A program made the translations under genes and the position numbers. From an uncultured Collinsella sp. (GTDB lineage: Bacteria; Actinomycetota; Coriobacteriia; Coriobacteriales; Coriobacteriaceae): 26,887 nt of DNA. The stretch lies in the NCBI GenBank assembly GCA_900759045.1, contig CAAETU010000047.1:1-26887 (forward strand), read 5' to 3'. The notes beneath the pieces are model-generated. The model was given only the letters and a program-made list of their open reading frames with translations. It searched no databases and was not told where the DNA came from. Shown in pieces: positions 24,101 to 26,887 of the stretch (within the stretch, counting starts at the first letter, position 1; each line of letters opens with the position of its first letter).

Positions 24101-24197
24101 GGGAACGGATGGGCTCCGGTGGGCTCCGCGGTCCTCAAAACCGTTGCGAGGCGTGCAAAACGTCTTGGATGTGTTCGATTCACATACGTTCCCGCCA
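24101..24197 (+). tRNA. selC: Selenocysteine tRNA (anticodon TCA), CCA encoded
   Basis: Found by folding. Acceptor GGGAACG (24101-24107) pairs with CGTTCCC (24187-24193). An eighth pair, expected in bacterial tRNA(Sec), would be a G-A mismatch. The D arm has a 6-bp stem with a 4-base loop (GGGCTC, CGGT, GGGCTC), a tRNA(Sec) hallmark. Anticodon stem GCGGT/ACCGT (24128-24132, 24140-24144) with loop CCTCAAA, anticodon TCA at 24135-24137. Long variable arm of 8 bp with a GCAAA loop (24147-24167). T arm ATGTG/CACAT with loop TTCGATT. Discriminator G, then CCA at 24195-24197. Position 33 is C rather than the near-universal U. It serves the fdhF UGA; selA and selB lie just upstream. Confidence 0.95.
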
Positions 24198-24205
24198 TAC
24201 ACTAC

Positions 24206-24261
24206 CAGCGCTTTTGTGCTCGCGGTCTTGCTGCGTGCCGCAAGGGCGCTGTTTTGTTTTT
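24206..24261 (+). terminator. Terminator of selC
   Basis: CAGCGC (24206-24211) pairs with GCGCTG (24246-24251), enclosing a second hairpin CTTGC/GCAAG. TTTTGTTTTT follows immediately. This is a good intrinsic terminator 9 bases after the CCA end of the tRNA. Confidence 0.75.
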
Positions 24262-24351
24262 GTGCGGGTCCGCCGTGTCGTCTGCCTTGTCGCCTACGGT
24301 ATTTGCCCCGTGCGCTGGGTTTAGAACGCGCCGATGGAGGTGTTTTGCCGT

Positions 24352-24984
24352 ATGACTACCGTAAGACGTGCCGATCTTTCTTGTGTCGTCCAAGCGGGTG
24401 GGCTGTCCTCGCGCATGGGTTGCGATAAGGCGCGGATGTTGTTTTGCGGCGAGCCGCTCATCGAACGCGTACTGGGTCGGCTGGCGCAAGTTGCCGGCGA
24501 ATTGGTCGTGACGACCTCGCGTCCCAGCGAGCTTGCCTATCTTGAGGAGCGCGCGTTTGGCGGTCTGGTGCCGCGTGTGGTGGCGGACCTTGAAGGCTCT
24601 GCGGGCGCCATGCGCGGCATCGCGAGCTCGTTGGCTGCGGCTCGGCTGCCTCTCGTGGCGATCGTTGCCTGCGATATGCCGTTTGTCTCGCCGGAACTCA
24701 TCGGCGCGCTTGCCGGTCATGTTGAGGCCGAGGCGCTCGATGTGTGCGTGCCGCGTGAGGAGCGGGGGATTGAGCCGCTTTGCGCCGTCTGGCGCCGTGA
24801 CGCGTGTGCGCCGGTTGCCCATGAGCTGCTTGCCTGCGACCGCCAGCGCATTCGCTGCCTGATCAATCGCGTTCAGGCCGGTTATATGGATGAGCCGCAG
24901 ATCGTTAGGGCCGCGGGTTCGACGCTCTGCTTCGAGAACGTCAATACGCCCGAGGAGTTTGCGGCGGCCGAGTTGCTCGCCTAG
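24352..24984 (+). CDS. mobA: Molybdenum cofactor guanylyltransferase
   Basis: 210 residues (E. coli MobA 194). Joins GMP to Mo-molybdopterin to make the MGD cofactor that FdhF and the nearby molybdoenzyme need. The nucleotide-binding motif is QAGGLSSRMGCDK at 14-26 (family: LAGG...RMG.DK), and the metal-binding Asp is in VACDMPF near 108. The ATG at 24352 is preferred because GGAGG lies 11 bases upstream; an ATG at 24334 has no ribosome site and overlaps that GGAGG. It lies 90 bases after the selC terminator and 15 bases before the DUF3343 gene, with which it probably forms an operon. Confidence 0.88.
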   Translation: MTTVRRADLSCVVQAGGLSSRMGCDKARMLFCGEPLIERVLGRLAQVAGELVVTTSRPSELAYLEERAFGGLVPRVVADLEGSAGAMRGIASSLAAARLPLVAIVACDMPFVSPELIGALAGHVEAEALDVCVPREERGIEPLCAVWRRDACAPVAHELLACDRQRIRCLINRVQAGYMDEPQIVRAAGSTLCFENVNTPEEFAAAELLA

Positions 24985-24999
24985 ACGATTGGAGTTGCC

Positions 25000-25395
25000 A
25001 TGTCTCACGATATTTGTCCCGACACGGGAGAACCTTGCACTTGCGATGGGTCCGAGCCTTGCACCTGCGGCCGCGGCGGCTGTGGACATACGGCCGAGGA
25101 AGAGGCAGCCGCCGCGGCGTATCGTGAGGCGCACCGCGAAGGCCCGTCCGGTGATGCCCTCGAACATGAGCGCAAGATCATCGTGTCGTTTGACAGCACC
25201 TTCGATGTGATGGAATGCGAGCAGCTGTGCCTGGATGCCGGCGTGCCCGGGCGCATCATGCCATTGCCGGGCTCCATTACCGCGGGTTGCGGCCTGTGCT
25301 GGGCCATGCCGTTCTCGGGCGATGCGCTTGCCGCCTTCCGCGCTGCCACCGAAGGCCGCATAACCCCCGCCGACTACCATCAGCTCGTCCTCTAA
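25000..25395 (+). CDS. DUF3343 (putative Se/S carrier-like) protein with Cys-rich N-terminus
   Basis: 131 residues. The C-terminal 75 match the DUF3343 family (IIVSFDSTFDVMECEQLC at 60-77, then GVPGRIMPLPGSITAGCGLCW), which has been proposed to carry selenium or sulfur. The conserved Cys is C97 in AGCGLCW, and a second Cys, C100, makes a CxxC here. The first 30 residues hold six cysteines (6, 13, 15, 21, 23, 28) in CPDTGEPCTC and CTCGRGGC, which look like a metal- or selenium-binding tail; residues 31-55 are an Ala/Glu-rich linker. The start has GGAG 6 bases before ATG. It follows mobA and is close to selC and selAB, so a role in selenium supply is plausible but unproven. The Cys-rich head could equally bind a metal such as zinc. 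Confidence 0.72.
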   Translation: MSHDICPDTGEPCTCDGSEPCTCGRGGCGHTAEEEAAAAAYREAHREGPSGDALEHERKIIVSFDSTFDVMECEQLCLDAGVPGRIMPLPGSITAGCGLCWAMPFSGDALAAFRAATEGRITPADYHQLVL

Positions 25396-25403
25396 CCACC
25401 AAC

Positions 25404-25434
25404 ACCACCACAAAGGTGCCCAATGTGGTGGTTT
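25404..25434 (+). terminator. Terminator-like hairpin after the DUF3343 gene
   Basis: ACCACCACA (25404-25412) and TGTGGTGGT (25424-25432) pair perfectly over 9 bp with an 11-base loop, 9 bases after the stop. The T-tract is only TT, so it may act as a weak terminator or an RNA-stabilising hairpin. Confidence 0.5.
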
Positions 25435-25646
25435 GGAACATGCGGACGAAACAGCTTCGAAACACGCGATTTGCGCGTTGGGTGCTCAAAAACGCCTCTA
25501 CCTGCATCGTAATCAAAACGAAACATCTGCTCGTCGGCTTATGCGTAACTTTGCTGCAACAGTGCGATATTATCCATACTCGATAAAGCTCGCGGCGCAT
25601 GGGGCGCCTCGAACGATACTTTTCTTTTCCATCAATTGGAGGAAGC
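25435..25646. other. Intergenic region upstream of gdhA
   Basis: About 210 bases, AT-richer than its surroundings. No gene or known RNA is recognised. A weak promoter candidate is TTGCTG at 25551 with CATACT 18 bases later at 25575. The gdhA ribosome site TTGGAGGA is at the right end. Confidence 0.4.
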
Positions 25647-26887
25647 ATGAGCTACACGCAGAAAGTTCTCGACGAGCTCAAGGCCCGCTATCCCGAGCAG
25701 CCTGAGTTCATCCAGGCCGCGACCGAGATCCTCGGCACCATCCAGCCGGCGCTCGACGCCCATCCCGAGTACGAGGAGGCCGCCCTGCTTGAGCGCCTCG
25801 TCGAGCCCGAGCGCATTGTTATGTTCCGTGTCCCCTGGGTCGACGACCAGGGCAAGGTTCAGGTCAACCGCGGTTACCGCGTCGAGTTCAACTCTGCCAT
25901 TGGACCCTACAAGGGCGGCCTGCGCTTTAACCCGACGGTCACCCTGGGTATGCTCAAGTTCCTGGGCCTGGAGCAGATCCTCAAGAACAGCCTGACCACC
26001 CTTCCCATGGGCGGCGGCAAGGGCGGCTCCGACTTTGACCCCAAGGGCAAGTCCAACAACGAGATCATGCACTTCTGCCAGTCCTTCATGACCGAGCTCT
26101 ATCGCCACATTGGCCCCAACACCGACGTTCCCGCCGGCGACCTGGGCGTTGGCGGCCGCGAGGTTGCCTACCTGTTCGGTCAGTACAAGCGCCTGACCAA
26201 CGAGTGGACCGGCGTTCTTACCGGCAAGGGCCTCTCCTTTGGCGGCTCGCTCGCCCGTACCGAAGCCACCGGTTACGGTCTGGCCTACTTTGTGGACGAG
26301 TACCTCAAGAGCCGCGGCGACTCCTTCGAGGGCAAGAACGTCGTCGTTCACGGCTCCGGCAACGTCGCCATCTACGCCGTCCAGAAGGTCGCCCAGCTCG
26401 GCGGCAAGGTCCTGGCCTGCTCCGATACCCACGGCTGGGTCGAGGATCCCGACGGCATCGACTACACCGTGCTCGAGCGCATCTACAACAAGAAGCGCTC
26501 TGGCCACGACAAGGGCGTTACGCTCGCCATGTACGTTGACGAGAAGCCCAACGCCGTGTGGCACGAGGGCGACGGCCGCGGCGTTTGGCAGCTGCCCTGC
26601 GACATCGCGCTGCCCTGCGCTCGCGAGAACACGCTGCTGCTCGAGGACGCCCAGGCGCTCGTCGCCAACGGCTGCAAGGTGGTCGGCGAGGGCGCGAACA
26701 TGCCCACGACCATCGAGGCCACGACCTACTTCCAGGAGAACGGCGTCGCCTTTATGCCCGGTAAGGCTGCCAACGCCGGCGGCGTGCTCGTGTCCGGCCT
26801 GGAGATGAGCCAGAACGCCGAGCACCTGTCCTGGACCTTCGAGGAGGTCGACGGCAAGCTCGAGCAGCTCATGCGCGGCATGTTCCA
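25647..26887 (+). CDS. gdhA: Glutamate dehydrogenase, NADP-type hexameric family (3' end outside window)
   Basis: 413 residues are visible of an expected 445 or so, with no stop before the window edge. Catalyses the reversible amination of 2-oxoglutarate with ammonium and NAD(P)H. Visible active-site residues: K89 in GPYKGGLRF, K113, K125 in LPMGGGKGGSDFDPKGKS and D165 in VPAGDLGVGGRE, all as in E. coli GdhA. The nucleotide-binding fold begins at NVVVHGSGNVA. GGAGGA lies 5 bases before the ATG. It is separated from the mobA-DUF3343 unit by 250 bases and likely has its own promoter. NADP preference is inferred from the 50-kDa family, not from a specific motif. Confidence 0.95.
   Translation, partial: MSYTQKVLDELKARYPEQPEFIQAATEILGTIQPALDAHPEYEEAALLERLVEPERIVMFRVPWVDDQGKVQVNRGYRVEFNSAIGPYKGGLRFNPTVTLGMLKFLGLEQILKNSLTTLPMGGGKGGSDFDPKGKSNNEIMHFCQSFMTELYRHIGPNTDVPAGDLGVGGREVAYLFGQYKRLTNEWTGVLTGKGLSFGGSLARTEATGYGLAYFVDEYLKSRGDSFEGKNVVVHGSGNVAIYAVQKVAQLGGKVLACSDTHGWVEDPDGIDYTVLERIYNKKRSGHDKGVTLAMYVDEKPNAVWHEGDGRGVWQLPCDIALPCARENTLLLEDAQALVANGCKVVGEGANMPTTIEATTYFQENGVAFMPGKAANAGGVLVSGLEMSQNAEHLSWTFEEVDGKLEQLMRGMF

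Overview
The window looks like a chromosomal segment of a high-GC anaerobic gut actinobacterium of class Coriobacteriia, most likely Collinsella or a close relative. This is inferred from gene content and protein character, not from a marker gene. Its core is a formate hydrogenlyase (FHL) locus placed next to the genes needed to make its selenoprotein.

Bases 1-2341 are accessory DNA. They hold the 3' end of an IS3-family transposase, a minus-strand AbiEi/DUF559-like protein, and a minus-strand two-gene toxin-antitoxin unit (RelB/DinJ-type antitoxin with a PIN-domain toxin). Two copies of a palindromic intergenic repeat lie among them, and a third lies after selB. Bases 2342-2766 form a regulatory leader with a perfect palindrome and competing hairpins.

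Bases 2767-18176 hold 14 genes on the plus strand: a HydN-like ferredoxin, formate dehydrogenase H (fdhF), hydrogenase-4 subunits hyfA-B-C-D-E-F-G-H-I, a HycH/HyfJ-like protein, a HycI-like maturation protease and a FocA formate channel. fdhF reads through an in-frame UGA as selenocysteine 140, followed at once by a SECIS-like hairpin. Together the products would import formate, oxidise it to CO2, and pass electrons through iron-sulfur proteins to a membrane-bound, ion-pumping NiFe hydrogenase that makes H2.

Bases 18337-25395 hold an orphan, apparently cytoplasmic molybdopterin oxidoreductase with a Cys ligand, selA and selB (overlapping by 4 bases), the selenocysteine tRNA gene selC (not an ORF, found by reading its cloverleaf), mobA (guanylates the Mo cofactor) and a small Cys-rich DUF3343 protein, a family proposed to carry Se or S. 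The region therefore encodes a selenoenzyme, most of the Sec insertion machinery, one cofactor step and a candidate Se carrier. selD, the hyp genes and an FHL regulator are not in the window. The window ends inside a glutamate dehydrogenase gene (gdhA, from 25647).

The least explained items are the Cys-rich DUF3343 protein beside selC, the orphan molybdoenzyme, the palindromic repeat family, and the palindrome and leader before the FHL operon.
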